Origin: Qipengyuania gelatinilytica
GTDB taxonomy: Bacteria; Pseudomonadota; Alphaproteobacteria; Sphingomonadales; Sphingomonadaceae
Length of the DNA stretch: 64,000 nt
Reading direction: 5' to 3'
NCBI RefSeq assembly: GCF_019711315.1
Contig: NZ_CP081294.1
Location: 124,001-188,000, forward strand
This document shows, piece by piece, positions 36,240 through 46,113 of the stretch. Positions within the stretch are counted from its first letter, which is position 1. Each line of letters starts with the position of its first letter. A program made the position numbers and the translations under genes. The notes beneath the pieces were generated by a model. That model saw only the letters and a list, made by a program, of their open reading frames with translations, had not been told where the DNA came from and made no database searches.

Positions 36240-39200
36240 ATGCCTTACAAGCCCTTCGTCCCCCTGCGCGTATTGTCTGCCTACTCGATGCTCGAAGGGG
36301 CCATTGATCCCAAGGCGATGGCCAAGCTGGCGAAGGAACGCGGCTTTCCCGCAATCGCCATGGCAGACCGCAACGGGCTTTATGGCGCGGTCATGTTCGC
36401 CAATGCCTGCAAGGCGGAAGGCGTGCAGCCGATTACCGGGACATTGCTGGGCGTTGCGCGTGACGAGGAAGGCCGCACGGTCGACTACCTCCCGCTGTAT
36501 GCGCAGGACGAGGCTGGCTACGACAATCTCTGCCACCTCGTGTCGAAAGCGCATCTCGATCGCCCGCTCGAGTTCGAGCCGCATATCCGGATGGAAGACC
36601 TCGAAGGACGTACCGAGGGGCTGATTGCGCTGACCGGCGCGAGCGAGGGCGGGGTGACGCGCCTGCTTGCAGAGGGCCAGGTGAGCCATGCGCTACCCAT
36701 GCTCGACAAGCTTCAGGCGCTGTTTCCCGGGCGGCTCTATGTAGAACTCGCAAGACGCGGTAATCCGGTCGAGGAAGCTGCCGAAGCGGCATTGATCGAC
36801 CTCGCCTATGAACGCGACCTGCCGCTCGTCGCGACCAATCCTGCCAACTTCGCAGAGCCGCACATGTACAAGGCGCATGACGCCATGCTGTGCATTGCCA
36901 ATTCGACCCATATCGATGCGGAAGAGCGGCCCAAGTCCAATCCGGAGGGCTACGTCAAGACCGCCCATATGATGGAAGAGGCCTTCGACGATCTTCCGGA
37001 AGCCATCGCCAACACGCTCGTGATCGCGCAGCGCTGCGCCTTTGCGCCGCCGTATCGAGATCCGATCCTGCCCAGCCTCGCCGGCGACCTCGAGGGCGAG
37101 GCGCGCATGCTGGAAGAGGATGCGCGGAAGGGTCTCGCCAAACGCCTCGAGCCTTATGGCGAAATGTCGGACGAGCAGCTCAAGGTCTATGTCGATAGAC
37201 TCGATTACGAAGTCGGCATCATCAACCAGATGGGCTTCCCCGGCTACTTCCTCATCGTGGCTGACTTCATCAAATGGGCGAAGGACCACGATATTCCGGT
37301 GGGTCCGGGTCGTGGTTCGGGTGCTGGCAGCCTTGTGGCGTGGGCGCTGACGATTACCGACCTCGACCCGATCCAGCTGGGCCTGCTGTTCGAGCGCTTC
37401 CTCAATCCGGAACGCGTTTCCATGCCCGACTTCGACATCGACTTCTGCGAAACGCGCCGCGGCGAGGTCATCCGCTACGTCCAGCAGAAATACGGCCACG
37501 ACCACGTCGCGCAGATCATCACCTTCGGTAAGCTGAAAGCGCGCGCCGTGCTGCGCGATACGGGCCGCATCCTCCAGATGAGCTACGGCCATGTCGATCG
37601 GATCTGCAAGATGGTGCCGAACCATCCGACCGACCCGTGGACCCTGCCGCGCGCGCTCAACGGTGCGGCGGATTTCAAAGCGGAATACGACAACGACAAT
37701 GAGGTCAAACGCCTGATCGACCTCGCGATGCAGCTGGAAGGCTTCCCGCGCAACAGCTCGACCCACGCGGCGGGCGTTGTGATCGGCGACCGTCCCCTGG
37801 CGCAGCTGGTCCCTCTCTACCGCGATCCGCGCTCGGACATGCCGGTGACGCAGTACGACATGAAGAATGTCGAGAGCAGCGGCCTCGTCAAATTCGACTT
37901 TCTTGGTCTCAAGACGCTGTCGGTGCTCAAGAAGGCGACCGACCTCCTGAAAAAGCGCGACATTACCATCGATTTGTCGCAGCTCGAACTCGATGACCCG
38001 GCGGTCTACGAATTGATGAAGGCGGGTAACACGGTCGGCGTGTTCCAGCTGGAATCGGAAGGCATGCGCCGCACGCTGACTGCGGTGAAGCCGACCAATT
38101 TCGGCGACATCATCGCGCTCGTCTCGCTCTATCGTCCGGGTCCGATGGACAACATCCCGCTGTTCGGCAAGCGCAAGGCGGGCGAGGTGCCCATCGAGTA
38201 TCCGCATGAGAAGCTCGAAGGCATATTGTCCGAAACCTACGGCATCTTCGTCTACCAGGAACAGGTCATGCAGGCCGCGCAGATCCTCGCCGGATACTCG
38301 CTCGGCGATGCAGACTTGCTGCGCCGCGCGATGGGTAAGAAGGTCCAGGCGGAAATGGACATCCAGCGCGAACGCTTCGTCGTCGGGTGCAAGGAAGTCA
38401 GCGGCATCGAGAAGGCCAAGGCCAACGAGCTATTCGACTTGATCGACAAGTTCGCAGGCTACGGCTTCAACAAGTCGCACGCTGCCGCGTACGCTCTGCT
38501 CGCGTACCAGACCGCGTGGCTGAAAGCGCATTACCCCGAGGAGTTTTTCGCCGCGTCCATGTGTTTCGACATGCACCAGTCCGAAAAGCTCACCATCTTC
38601 GTCGACGACGCGCGCAGGCAGGGCATCGCCGTCGAGCCGCCGTGCCTCAACAAATCAGAAGCCGAATTCACCGTCGAGCAGACCGACACCGGCTATGCGG
38701 TGCGCTATGCGCTCGCCGGCATCCGAAACGTCGGCGAAAAGGCGATGGAAAACATCGTTGCCGAGCGCGAGGTTTCGGGCAAGTTCGACAGCTTGCAGGA
38801 TTTGTTCGAGCGCATCCCCAAGGGTTCGATGAATTCGCGCCAGCTTGAGGCGCTGGCCTGTGCAGGGGCGCTTGACGACCTTGAACCCAATCGCGCCAAG
38901 GTCTTCGAGAACGCCGACATGCTGCTCGCAGTCGCCGATGCGGCGGACCGCGAGCGCACGAGCGGACAGGCGAGCATGTTCGGCGGTGAGGACGCGCCCG
39001 GCGAAACGCTGCGCTTGCGCGAAGTCGAGGACTGGCCGCGCGCAGAGCGCATGGCGCGCGAACGCGAGAACTTCGGTTTCTATTTCTCCGCCCATCCGGT
39101 CGCCGCGTGGAAGGACATCGCCTCGGCGAACGGCGCGCGTACCTATGCCTCGCTGATGTCGGGCGGCGCGCCGGCGGGTGGCCGTTCCAATGCGGTGATG

Positions 39201-39713
39201 GCCGCCATGGTCGAGAAGGTGAACAAGGGAACCACTCGCCGCGGAAAGCCCTTCATCCGCGCCGATTTCTCCGATGCCACCGGCCAGTTCAGCGCCGCCT
39301 GTTTCGAGGAAGGCATGGTCGAGCGCTTCATGAAATGGGCCGAGGAGCAGACCTGCGTCCTGCTGCAGGTCGAACTCGATTCGCCGAGCCCCGACGAACC
39401 GCCCCGCATTACCGTGCGCGGCGGCACTCCGCTCGCGGATGTGAAGGGCTCGACGCCGATGATCCTCACGCTCGACATCCTCGATGAAGCCGCCGTTCAG
39501 CTACTTTGTCGTGAATTGGTCGAAGCCGGCCCGGGCAAGGATGAGGTCATGGCGACGCTACGGATCGGTGGGGATTACGAGCCCATCATGCATCTCGGCC
39601 GCCAATTCGCCCTTGATGGCGAGCTTGCAGAACGCTTGGCAAGCGTGCCCGGCCTTGCCAAGGTGCAGCTCGACAAGCGGCGCGGCGGCTCGCACCTTCG
39701 CCTCGTCGCCTGA
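36240..39713 (+). CDS. dnaE: DNA polymerase III alpha subunit
   Basis: The 1157-residue replicative polymerase opens with the PHP-domain start FVPLRVLSAYSMLEGAI. It contains the catalytic aspartates in MPDFDIDFCETRR, KARAVLRDTGR, NSSTHAAGVVI, the KFDFLGLKTL and GYGFNKSHAAAYALLAYQTA segments, and a C-terminal OB domain (IRADFSDATGQFSAACFEE). Length and order match DnaE1, which copies the chromosome. GCGGGG directly precedes the ATG, so translation initiation may be weak or leader-controlled. Two dyads lie in the 76-base leader. Confidence 0.97.
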   Translation: MPYKPFVPLRVLSAYSMLEGAIDPKAMAKLAKERGFPAIAMADRNGLYGAVMFANACKAEGVQPITGTLLGVARDEEGRTVDYLPLYAQDEAGYDNLCHLVSKAHLDRPLEFEPHIRMEDLEGRTEGLIALTGASEGGVTRLLAEGQVSHALPMLDKLQALFPGRLYVELARRGNPVEEAAEAALIDLAYERDLPLVATNPANFAEPHMYKAHDAMLCIANSTHIDAEERPKSNPEGYVKTAHMMEEAFDDLPEAIANTLVIAQRCAFAPPYRDPILPSLAGDLEGEARMLEEDARKGLAKRLEPYGEMSDEQLKVYVDRLDYEVGIINQMGFPGYFLIVADFIKWAKDHDIPVGPGRGSGAGSLVAWALTITDLDPIQLGLLFERFLNPERVSMPDFDIDFCETRRGEVIRYVQQKYGHDHVAQIITFGKLKARAVLRDTGRILQMSYGHVDRICKMVPNHPTDPWTLPRALNGAADFKAEYDNDNEVKRLIDLAMQLEGFPRNSSTHAAGVVIGDRPLAQLVPLYRDPRSDMPVTQYDMKNVESSGLVKFDFLGLKTLSVLKKATDLLKKRDITIDLSQLELDDPAVYELMKAGNTVGVFQLESEGMRRTLTAVKPTNFGDIIALVSLYRPGPMDNIPLFGKRKAGEVPIEYPHEKLEGILSETYGIFVYQEQVMQAAQILAGYSLGDADLLRRAMGKKVQAEMDIQRERFVVGCKEVSGIEKAKANELFDLIDKFAGYGFNKSHAAAYALLAYQTAWLKAHYPEEFFAASMCFDMHQSEKLTIFVDDARRQGIAVEPPCLNKSEAEFTVEQTDTGYAVRYALAGIRNVGEKAMENIVAEREVSGKFDSLQDLFERIPKGSMNSRQLEALACAGALDDLEPNRAKVFENADMLLAVADAADRERTSGQASMFGGEDAPGETLRLREVEDWPRAERMARERENFGFYFSAHPVAAWKDIASANGARTYASLMSGGAPAGGRSNAVMAAMVEKVNKGTTRRGKPFIRADFSDATGQFSAACFEEGMVERFMKWAEEQTCVLLQVELDSPSPDEPPRITVRGGTPLADVKGSTPMILTLDILDEAAVQLLCRELVEAGPGKDEVMATLRIGGDYEPIMHLGRQFALDGELAERLASVPGLAKVQLDKRRGGSHLRLVA

Positions 39714-39758
39714 CCGACAAGCGCCGGGAGAGGCGCACGAGGCAAGGAGAGAGGCTGA

Positions 39759-41363
39759 ATGCTCGGAGCGATGCAGGACTGGACCATGCGCGTGACGCAT
39801 GTGATCGACCACGCGGCACGTGAGGCACCGACCCGCGAAATCGTCACCCGCTGGGCGGATGGAACAGAGACCCGTACGAACTGGGCAGGCATCCGCCGCG
39901 ACGCGCTGAAGATGGCGCAGGCGCTGCAAAGGCTCGGCCTCAAGCCGGGCGACAAGGTCGCCAGCATCGCGATGAACCATTCGCGTCACCTCGTCAGCTG
40001 GTACGGCGTGGCGGGTATGGGCGGCGTGCTCCACACGGTGAACCCGCGCCTGTTCGAGGACCAGCTCGAGTACATCGTCAACCACGCGGACGATCGCGTG
40101 GTAATCTATGACGCAGCCTTCCAGCCCATCGTCGACAAGATGCGCGACCGCTGGCCGAACGTCGAACATTACATCTGCTTCGACAGCGGCGAAAACACGA
40201 CCTCGTTCGAAGACTGGATCGGCGCGGAAGACGGCGATTTCGAATGGGTCGAGGGCGAAGAACGCGATCCCTGCATGATCTGCTATACCAGCGGCACGAC
40301 AGGCAATCCGAAGGGCGTCCAGTACGAGCATCGCAGCACTGTCCTGCATGCGATCTCCGGGCTGCAGCCATCGACCTTCAATTTCAGCGCATCTTCGGTG
40401 ATGCTGCCGGTCGTGCCGATGTTCCATGCGGCCAGCTGGGGGCTTCCCTATGCGGGCGCGATGGCGGGCATCAAATTCGTCTTCAGCGCGGTGAACGATC
40501 CGGCTGTGCTGCACGAAATGATGCTCAAGGAAGGCGTGACCGATAGTGCGGGCGTGCCGACCGTATGGCTCGCGCATTTCCAGTATTGCGACGCCGAGGG
40601 CATCGACCTGCCGCCGCTCAAAGCCGCCACCATCGGCGGTTCGGCTGCGCCCAGGTTCATGATCGAGCGCCTGATGAAGAACGGCACCCGCGTCCAGCAC
40701 GCCTGGGGCATGACCGAAACCTCGCCGATCGGCACGGTCGGCGGCCCGACGCATGACTGGGACCAGCTCAGCTTCGAGGAAAAGGTTACCAAGACCATGA
40801 AGCAGGGCCGCCCGATCTTCGGCGTGGAACTGCGCACAGTCGATCTCGACGATCCGACCAAGGTCCTGCCGCGCGATGGCGAGACCTCGGGCGCACTGCA
40901 AATCCGCGGCCCTTGGGTCGTGAAGCGCTATTTCAAGGCCGAAGAGGATGCGGTCACCGAGGATGGCTGGTTCGACACCGGCGACGTCGGCATGCTGCAT
41001 CCCGACGGCACGCTGCAGCTTACCGACCGCACCAAGGACGTGATCAAGTCGGGCGGCGAGTGGATTTCCTCGGTCGAACTCGAAAACGCGGCAGTGGGAC
41101 ACCCGGCGGTCGCCGAGGCGGCCTGTATCGGCATGTTCCACCCCAAGTGGGACGAGCGCCCGGTGCTCTTCGTCGTGAAGAAGGAAGGTCAGGACGTCAG
41201 CGCCGAGGAGGTGACCAATTTCCTCTCCGACAAGGTCGCCAAGTGGTGGCTGCCCGATGCGGTGGAATTCGTCGACGACATCCCGCACACCGCCACCGGC
41301 AAGATCAGCAAGAAAGACCTGCGCGACCGGTTCGCCGACTACAAGCTCCCCGAAGCGTCATAG
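39759..41363 (+). CDS. acyl-CoA ligase (long-chain fatty-acid--CoA ligase type)
   Basis: The 534-residue enzyme has the AMP-binding P-loop [17 protein letters not shown], the TETSPIG motif (WGMTETSP), [27 protein letters not shown] and the C-terminal lysine in [12 protein letters not shown]. It activates a carboxylic acid as acyl-AMP and then acyl-CoA. The [19 protein letters not shown] region fits the medium/long-chain fatty-acyl group. GGAGAGAGG precedes the ATG. It is followed by rluE after three bases. Confidence 0.9.
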   Translation: MLGAMQDWTMRVTHVIDHAAREAPTREIVTRWADGTETRTNWAGIRRDALKMAQALQRLGLKPGDKVASIAMNHSRHLVSWYGVAGMGGVLHTVNPRLFEDQLEYIVNHADDRVVIYDAAFQPIVDKMRDRWPNVEHYICFDSGENTTSFEDWIGAEDGDFEWVEGEERDPCMICYTSGTTGNPKGVQYEHRSTVLHAISGLQPSTFNFSASSVMLPVVPMFHAASWGLPYAGAMAGIKFVFSAVNDPAVLHEMMLKEGVTDSAGVPTVWLAHFQYCDAEGIDLPPLKAATIGGSAAPRFMIERLMKNGTRVQHAWGMTETSPIGTVGGPTHDWDQLSFEEKVTKTMKQGRPIFGVELRTVDLDDPTKVLPRDGETSGALQIRGPWVVKRYFKAEEDAVTEDGWFDTGDVGMLHPDGTLQLTDRTKDVIKSGGEWISSVELENAAVGHPAVAEAACIGMFHPKWDERPVLFVVKKEGQDVSAEEVTNFLSDKVAKWWLPDAVEFVDDIPHTATGKISKKDLRDRFADYKLPEAS

Positions 41364-41366
41364 GGC

Positions 41367-41912
41367 GTGAGCCGGCTGATCCTGCTCAATAAGCCCTTCG
41401 GCGTGCTCTCGCAATTCACCGGGGGCAAGGAAGGGGAGGAAGACACGCTGGCGCATCTGGTAGATGTGCCGGGTGTCTATCCGGCTGGCCGTCTCGACAA
41501 GGATAGCGAAGGGCTGTTGCTGCTGACCGATGACGGGCGGCTGCAGTCGCGCATTGCCGAGCCCCGCTACAAGATGGCGAAGACCTACCTCGTGCAGGTT
41601 GAAGGCGAGGCGGGCGACGATGCGCTGGAGAAGCTCGCACGCGGTGTCGAGCTCAAAGACGGCATGACCCGTCCGGCGCGCGCGAAACGCATTGATCCGC
41701 CGCCTGTATGGGATCGCGATCCGCCCGTGCGCTATCGCAAGAGCGTGCCTGATAGCTGGATCGCACTCGAAATTACGGAAGGCCGCAATCGCCAGGTCCG
41801 CCGCATGACCGCCGCCGTGGGCCTGCCCACGCTGCGCCTGATCCGCTGGCGTATCGGCGATTGGAGCGTGGACGGCATTGCCCCCGGCACCTACCGTGAA
41901 ATCCAAGTCTGA
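41367..41912 (+). CDS. rluE: 23S rRNA pseudouridine synthase RluE type
   Basis: The 181-residue protein reads LILLNKPFGVLSQFT, then the catalytic AGRLDKDSEGLLLLTDDG (Asp in GRLD), KTYLVQVEGE and EGRNRQVRRMTAAVGLPTLRLIR, closely following the RluE family. RluE makes pseudouridine 2457 in 23S rRNA. There is no S4 domain, as expected for RluE. The start is GTG three bases after the ligase stop. Confidence 0.9.
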   Translation: MSRLILLNKPFGVLSQFTGGKEGEEDTLAHLVDVPGVYPAGRLDKDSEGLLLLTDDGRLQSRIAEPRYKMAKTYLVQVEGEAGDDALEKLARGVELKDGMTRPARAKRIDPPPVWDRDPPVRYRKSVPDSWIALEITEGRNRQVRRMTAAVGLPTLRLIRWRIGDWSVDGIAPGTYREIQV

Positions 41913-41922
41913 GGAGAGACCC

Positions 41923-42357
41923 GTGACCGACACCTATATCGATCCGAGCCGCGCCAATTTCGAGGCGTTCAAGAACCTCCCGCGTGAAGAGCCGATCCAC
42001 ATGCTCAACCTCCTCCAGTACCGGGATGAGGCAGAGTATCCCGAAGGTCACGAACACAGCGGCAAGGGCTGGAGCGGCCGCCGCGCCTATGAAGAATACG
42101 GCAAGACGAGCGGCCCGATCTTTCGCCGTGTCGGCGGCAGCATAGTCTGGCGCGGCGCATTCGAAACGGTGGTGACGGGCCCGGAAGCGATGATGTGGCA
42201 CGACGGTTTCGTCGCCCAATATCCGAATGCCGGCGCCTTCTTCGAGATGATCAAGGATCCGGATTACCAGCTGGCGGTGGTGAACCGTACGGCGGCGCTG
42301 GCGGACAGCCGTTTGGTGCGGTTCAAGCCGGGCGCCGCTGGTGAGGGGTTTGGTTAG
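41923..42357 (+). CDS. DUF1330-family protein
   Basis: From the GTG at 41923, preceded by GAGGAGAG, the protein is 144 residues. It shows the DUF1330 dimeric ferredoxin-like pattern PIHMLNLLQYRDEA, YEEYGKTSGPIFRRVGG, and YPNAGAFFEMIKDPDYQLAVVNRTAALADSRL. Function of the family is unknown. It probably shares a transcript with rluE. After its stop the base composition drops for about 350 bases. Confidence 0.82.
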   Translation: MTDTYIDPSRANFEAFKNLPREEPIHMLNLLQYRDEAEYPEGHEHSGKGWSGRRAYEEYGKTSGPIFRRVGGSIVWRGAFETVVTGPEAMMWHDGFVAQYPNAGAFFEMIKDPDYQLAVVNRTAALADSRLVRFKPGAAGEGFG

Positions 42358-42373
42358 ATCCTCTACCGACCTG

Positions 42374-42685
42374 TTAGCGGACTCTGAAGTTGAAAGTTTC
42401 ACCTTCTCGCTCGATCAATGCTGCGTCACCATTATGGCGTATGTGGGCGAGGGCATACTTTCGACAGCGCTGATTGGTGTTGATTTGCTTTTCGACCCAC
42501 CGGCGTCGATGCCGGTTCTCAAGGGCCATACGTTCGGCGCAGAGAATACTGACATTGTGGCGCACTCGAAGTTCTTTGATGAGCAGTAGCCACCGGCCAT
42601 ATCCATCAGTTCGCTTTGAGCTTCGAATCTCTTTGAATCTTGCGATCATCTCTTCAGGAGAAGGTAATTTCGACGCATCGACCAT
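42374..42685 (-). CDS. orphan 103-residue hypothetical protein in a lower-GC islet
   Basis: The 103-residue hydrophilic protein is rich in Arg, Lys and Glu, with a helical N-terminus (PSPEEMIARFKEIRSSKR) and two basic segments. I recognise no family. Codons such as AAA, TTA, AGA, CGA and ATA are much commoner than in neighbours, and the surrounding 377 bases are clearly poorer in G+C. That suggests recent acquisition. No good Shine-Dalgarno sequence precedes the ATG. An overlapping 82-codon plus-strand frame (42341-42589) is less convincing because it begins inside the DUF1330 gene. Confidence 0.45.
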   Translation of the reverse strand: MVDASKLPSPEEMIARFKEIRSSKRTDGYGRWLLLIKELRVRHNVSILCAERMALENRHRRRWVEKQINTNQRCRKYALAHIRHNGDAALIEREGETFNFRVR

Positions 42686-42734
42686 TGCACGATGTTACCA
42701 GCACAACGTCCGCTTTCCATCCATTTTCGAATTA

Positions 42735-43820
42735 TCAAAGCAAGCGCAACTGACCGCCCACCGCTGGCGGTCTGAACTGTGTGCAATCCAGTTCGAACTT
42801 CCCCTTGCCCAGTCCCGCACGCTTGCAGGCCAGTCTGAACCTTGCGCGGAAAAGGTCGGCCCACACGCCGGTTGGCCTCAGGCGGGAGAAAAAGCTCGGG
42901 TCGTTGTCCTTCCCGCCCCGGATCGACTGGACGATGCTCATCACCTTGTCGCCGCGCTCGGGGTAGTGGACCGATAGCCATTCGCGGAACAGCGGGGCGA
43001 CTTCGTGCGGCAGGCGCAGCGGAATCCAGCCGACGCTGTCCACCCCTATAGCCGCGGCGCGCTGGACGATTTCTTCCATGAATTCGTCGGTGATGGCCGG
43101 GATGACAGGCGCGACCGAGCAATGCGTCGGCACGCCCGCGTCGGCCAATTTCTGCAATGCCGCGAGTCGCTTGGCGGGCGAAGCTGCGCGCGGTTCGAGC
43201 TTGCCAGACAGCTTGGGATCAAGGCTCGTCACCGAAATCGCAACAGCCACCAGCCGCCGTTCCGCCATGTCGCTGAGCAAGTCGAGATCGTCGAGCACGC
43301 GGTCGGACTTGGTTGTGATCGTAACCGGGTGCCGCGCGTCGAGGCACACTTCCAGCACCGAGCGGGTGATCCGGTAATCGCGTTCGATGGGCTGGTAGGG
43401 ATCGGTGTTCGTCCCCATCGCAATCGGCTTTGGCCGGTATTTGGGCTTCGATAGAGTTGCCCGCAGCAATTCGGCGGCGTTGGGTTTGGCGAACAGCTGC
43501 GTTTCGAAATCGAGCCCGGGCGAAAGATCGTGATAGGCGTGGGTAGGGCGCGCAAAGCAGTAGACACACCCATGCTCGCACCCGCGATAGGCATTGATCG
43601 AGCGGTCGAAGAAGATGTCGGGCGACTGGTTGAAGCTGAGGATCGTCCGGGGGTTTTCCTCGGTCACATGGGTGCGCAGCTTTACCGGTGGGCCATCCAA
43701 AGCTTCCATATGATCGCGCCAGTCGCCATCGGCCTCGCGCGTGGCAAGGCCGAAGCGCGTCGGGGCCGCGCGCGATTGCGCTCCCCGTCCGGCGACAGGC
43801 GACTCACAGCTTTTTTCCAT
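42735..43820 (-). CDS. PA0069-family radical SAM protein (spore photoproduct lyase-like)
   Basis: From the ATG at 43820 the protein is 361 residues. It carries the radical-SAM cluster C81-E-H-G-C85-V-Y-C88 in NAYRGCEHGCVYCFARP, ALGTNTDPYQP-type AMGTNTDPYQPIER, and VTITTKSDRVLDDLDLL. These define the PA0069 family, related to spore photoproduct lyase. The activity is not known. An in-frame ATG at 43832 lies inside an SOS-type box (43827-43841), so 43820 is the better start. The gene follows moaB on the same strand but appears to have its own promoter region. Confidence 0.85.
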   Translation of the reverse strand: MEKSCESPVAGRGAQSRAAPTRFGLATREADGDWRDHMEALDGPPVKLRTHVTEENPRTILSFNQSPDIFFDRSINAYRGCEHGCVYCFARPTHAYHDLSPGLDFETQLFAKPNAAELLRATLSKPKYRPKPIAMGTNTDPYQPIERDYRITRSVLEVCLDARHPVTITTKSDRVLDDLDLLSDMAERRLVAVAISVTSLDPKLSGKLEPRAASPAKRLAALQKLADAGVPTHCSVAPVIPAITDEFMEEIVQRAAAIGVDSVGWIPLRLPHEVAPLFREWLSVHYPERGDKVMSIVQSIRGGKDNDPSFFSRLRPTGVWADLFRARFRLACKRAGLGKGKFELDCTQFRPPAVGGQLRLL

Positions 43821-43826
43821 GCATGA

Positions 43827-43841
43827 GAACATACACGGAAC
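43827..43841 (-). promoter_or_regulatory. alphaproteobacterial LexA (SOS) box
   Basis: On the minus strand the sequence is GTTC-CGTGTAT-GTTC, an exact match to the direct-repeat GTTC-N7-GTTC LexA site of alphaproteobacteria. It sits seven bases before the ATG of the radical SAM gene and between it and moaB, where an SOS repressor could act. Confidence 0.65.
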
Positions 43842-43862
43842 ATATAGGAGGGAACAGAGGGT

Positions 43863-44390
43863 TTATCGCTCGCGCAAACGCGGCATCAATTCCACGAAGT
43901 TGCAGGGCTTGTGGCGGCTGTCGAGTTGCAGGGCGAGGATCTTGTCCCAGCCATCCTTCACCGCGCCGTTCGAGCCGGGCAAAGCGAAGATATAGGTCCC
44001 GCGCGCAATCACCGCGCAGGCGCGGCTCTGGAGGGTGCTGGTGCCGATCGTCTCGAAACTCAGCCAGCGGAACAGTTCGCCAAAGCCGGGGATGTCCTTG
44101 TCCTTCACCCGGTCGAGCGCTTCGGGCGTCACATCGCGGCCGGTCAGGCCCGTGCCCCCGGTGGTGATGATCGCATCGATCTGCTCGTCGTCGATCCAGC
44201 GGTGGAGGTGGGCTGCGATCTCGTTCTTGTCGTCGCGGCTGATTTCTCGAGCAGCCAGCGTGTGGCCGGCATCCACGATCCTTTCAGCCAGGATGTCACC
44301 CGAGGTATCATCGCTCGCCTTGCGGGTATCGGAGATCGTGAGCAGCGCGATATTGACCGGTTTGAAGGTCAGGCTTTGGTCGATAGCCAT
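43863..44390 (-). CDS. moaB: molybdenum cofactor biosynthesis protein MoaB
   Basis: The 175-residue protein has VNIALLTISDTRKASDDTSGDILAE, the MPT-binding TTGGTGLTGRDVTPEAL and ALPGSNGAVKDGWDKIL, typical of MoaB/MogA. It adenylates molybdopterin before molybdenum insertion. The ATG at 44390 has GAGAGGAAA upstream and lies 10 bases after the transglycosylase stop. A longer reading into that gene is not needed. It ends 42 bases before the radical SAM gene. Confidence 0.9.
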   Translation of the reverse strand: MAIDQSLTFKPVNIALLTISDTRKASDDTSGDILAERIVDAGHTLAAREISRDDKNEIAAHLHRWIDDEQIDAIITTGGTGLTGRDVTPEALDRVKDKDIPGFGELFRWLSFETIGTSTLQSRACAVIARGTYIFALPGSNGAVKDGWDKILALQLDSRHKPCNFVELMPRLRER

Positions 44391-44400
44391 CGGTTTCCTC

Positions 44401-46113
44401 TCAGCGGGTACGGGGGAATTGCGGCCAGTCGTTCTCGGCCAGGTCGGTGCGGCTGGGCGCCTCGGCATCGGCCTGGCGCAAGTACATCCAGTAATTGCGC
44501 ATCACGATGGCGACATAACCGCGGGTTTCCCAATAGGGGATCGATTCCATCCAGAGCAGCGGATCGCCCTGGTCGTTGATCTCGTCGTTCCAGCGGGCGA
44601 CCGGGGTGGGGCCTGCATTATACGCAGCCATGACCTTGGGCAGGTGACCGCGGGTGTAGCCAGCCTGCGCAAGCGCCTCGAGCGTGCGTTGTCCGAATGC
44701 GAGGTTCGTGCGCGGATCCTTCAGGTCGGCACTGGCGCTCATATTGATCGAGGCGGCATATTCGCGCGCCGCGATCGGGCGGATCTGCATCAGGCCGATC
44801 GCGTTGGCCGGACTGACCACGCGTTCCCGGAAATTCGATTCCTGCAGGGCATGGGCAAAGGCGAGCGCAGGGTCGACCCGCCATCCGCCATGCGGCGTAT
44901 GATAGGCGACAGGCCAGCGCAGGTTGGCGGGCGATCGCTCTCCGCGCGGCGCGTTGTAGGCCATGAAGGTCTGTGCACCGGCAAGACCGAGTGCACGGGC
45001 AAGGCGCGTCAGCGCTGCGAAATCGCGCGAACTTCCGTAGCGCACCTGCCAGCGCAGGATTTCGTCAGCGATATCGCGGCGCCCGATTTCTGCCAGCATG
45101 ACCGCTTCTCGCACCGCGGTTTGTCCGGAGAGCTTGCGCCAGTCCTCGGCTGTCAGGTCGGGAGCGGTATGGTTGCGCGGCAGGTCGCGGCCCAACTGTT
45201 CGTTTGCCAGCATGCCGTAGAGCGTTTCGTCATAGCGTGCTGCGCTACGCAGGTGAGCATCGGCCGTCTGTGGCTGGCGACACCGGATCAGGCTGCGGGC
45301 GGCCCAATAGTGCGCGGCAGTCCGCAACTCGACATTGTCGGCTTCCGATGCACTTGCGGAGAAATACTGAGCCGCACGTGAGCAATCGCCAAGGCGCCAT
45401 GCCGACAGGCCCGCGACCCAATGGCCTTCAGCCACCCAGGGGCCACTCCCCTGACCCACGAGCTGCGCCATGCCGTACGCCTCCGCGTCGCGGTTTTCGA
45501 TGTAGTAGCTCCAGGCGACGCGCTGGCGCCATTCTGCGCGGGCCTGGCCGGACAATGAGGCATCCACCCCGTCAAGCAGCAGGCGTGCGCCGTCGGGATC
45601 GTCATTGGTAATCCGTTCGAGGATTGCCTCGCGAACGCTGTCGGGCATGGTGCCGTCGCGCACCGTCGCAGGCCGTACACGCCGGGTGATACCTTGCTGG
45701 CGTGTCAGCGAGTTTTCGCGCGGCAGGTCCGGACGCCAGGAAAGACCGCGAGTCTCGCCAAGCCGGACGATGTCTTCGACCCTCGACCCGTCCGGATAGC
45801 GCCGTAGCCAATCCTCGATCCGACCCAGATCGATCCGCGGGCTGTTCGGGTCGAGATAATAGGTTGCGAGAGCAGCGCCATGCAGCGGACCTTCGCTGCG
45901 CTGCGAAAGGAGCACCTCGACGCGGTCCCAGTTCTGCGCATCGATCGCATCGAACAAGGAGGCGTAATAGCCGCGATCTTCGGTCGAAAGCAGCGTGGGC
46001 AGCGCAGAGGAATGCGATGCGGTAAAATAGGCGACGCTGTCGGACTGGGCGAGGGCCGGGGTCGCGCACAGAGCGGTACCGGCTGCGACAATCCAGAACA
46101 GGGGTTTCGTCAT
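44401..46113 (-). CDS. soluble lytic murein transglycosylase
   Basis: The 570-residue protein has a signal peptide (LFWIVAAGTALCATPALAQ) and a long alpha-helical superhelix of TPR-like repeats (about 30-390). The C-terminal SLT domain holds the catalytic Glu425 in HALQESNFRERVVSP, GLMQIRP and AAYNAG. It cleaves peptidoglycan to 1,6-anhydro products in the periplasm. I chose the ATG at 46113, which overlaps the upstream stop as ATGA; an ATG three codons earlier is possible. Confidence 0.9.
   Translation of the reverse strand: MTKPLFWIVAAGTALCATPALAQSDSVAYFTASHSSALPTLLSTEDRGYYASLFDAIDAQNWDRVEVLLSQRSEGPLHGAALATYYLDPNSPRIDLGRIEDWLRRYPDGSRVEDIVRLGETRGLSWRPDLPRENSLTRQQGITRRVRPATVRDGTMPDSVREAILERITNDDPDGARLLLDGVDASLSGQARAEWRQRVAWSYYIENRDAEAYGMAQLVGQGSGPWVAEGHWVAGLSAWRLGDCSRAAQYFSASASEADNVELRTAAHYWAARSLIRCRQPQTADAHLRSAARYDETLYGMLANEQLGRDLPRNHTAPDLTAEDWRKLSGQTAVREAVMLAEIGRRDIADEILRWQVRYGSSRDFAALTRLARALGLAGAQTFMAYNAPRGERSPANLRWPVAYHTPHGGWRVDPALAFAHALQESNFRERVVSPANAIGLMQIRPIAAREYAASINMSASADLKDPRTNLAFGQRTLEALAQAGYTRGHLPKVMAAYNAGPTPVARWNDEINDQGDPLLWMESIPYWETRGYVAIVMRNYWMYLRQADAEAPSRTDLAENDWPQFPRTR

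Noticed and set aside
42341..42589. 82-codon plus-strand frame in the low-GC islet
   Set aside because: It starts inside the DUF1330 gene and overlaps the more protein-like minus-strand frame; no ribosome-binding site.
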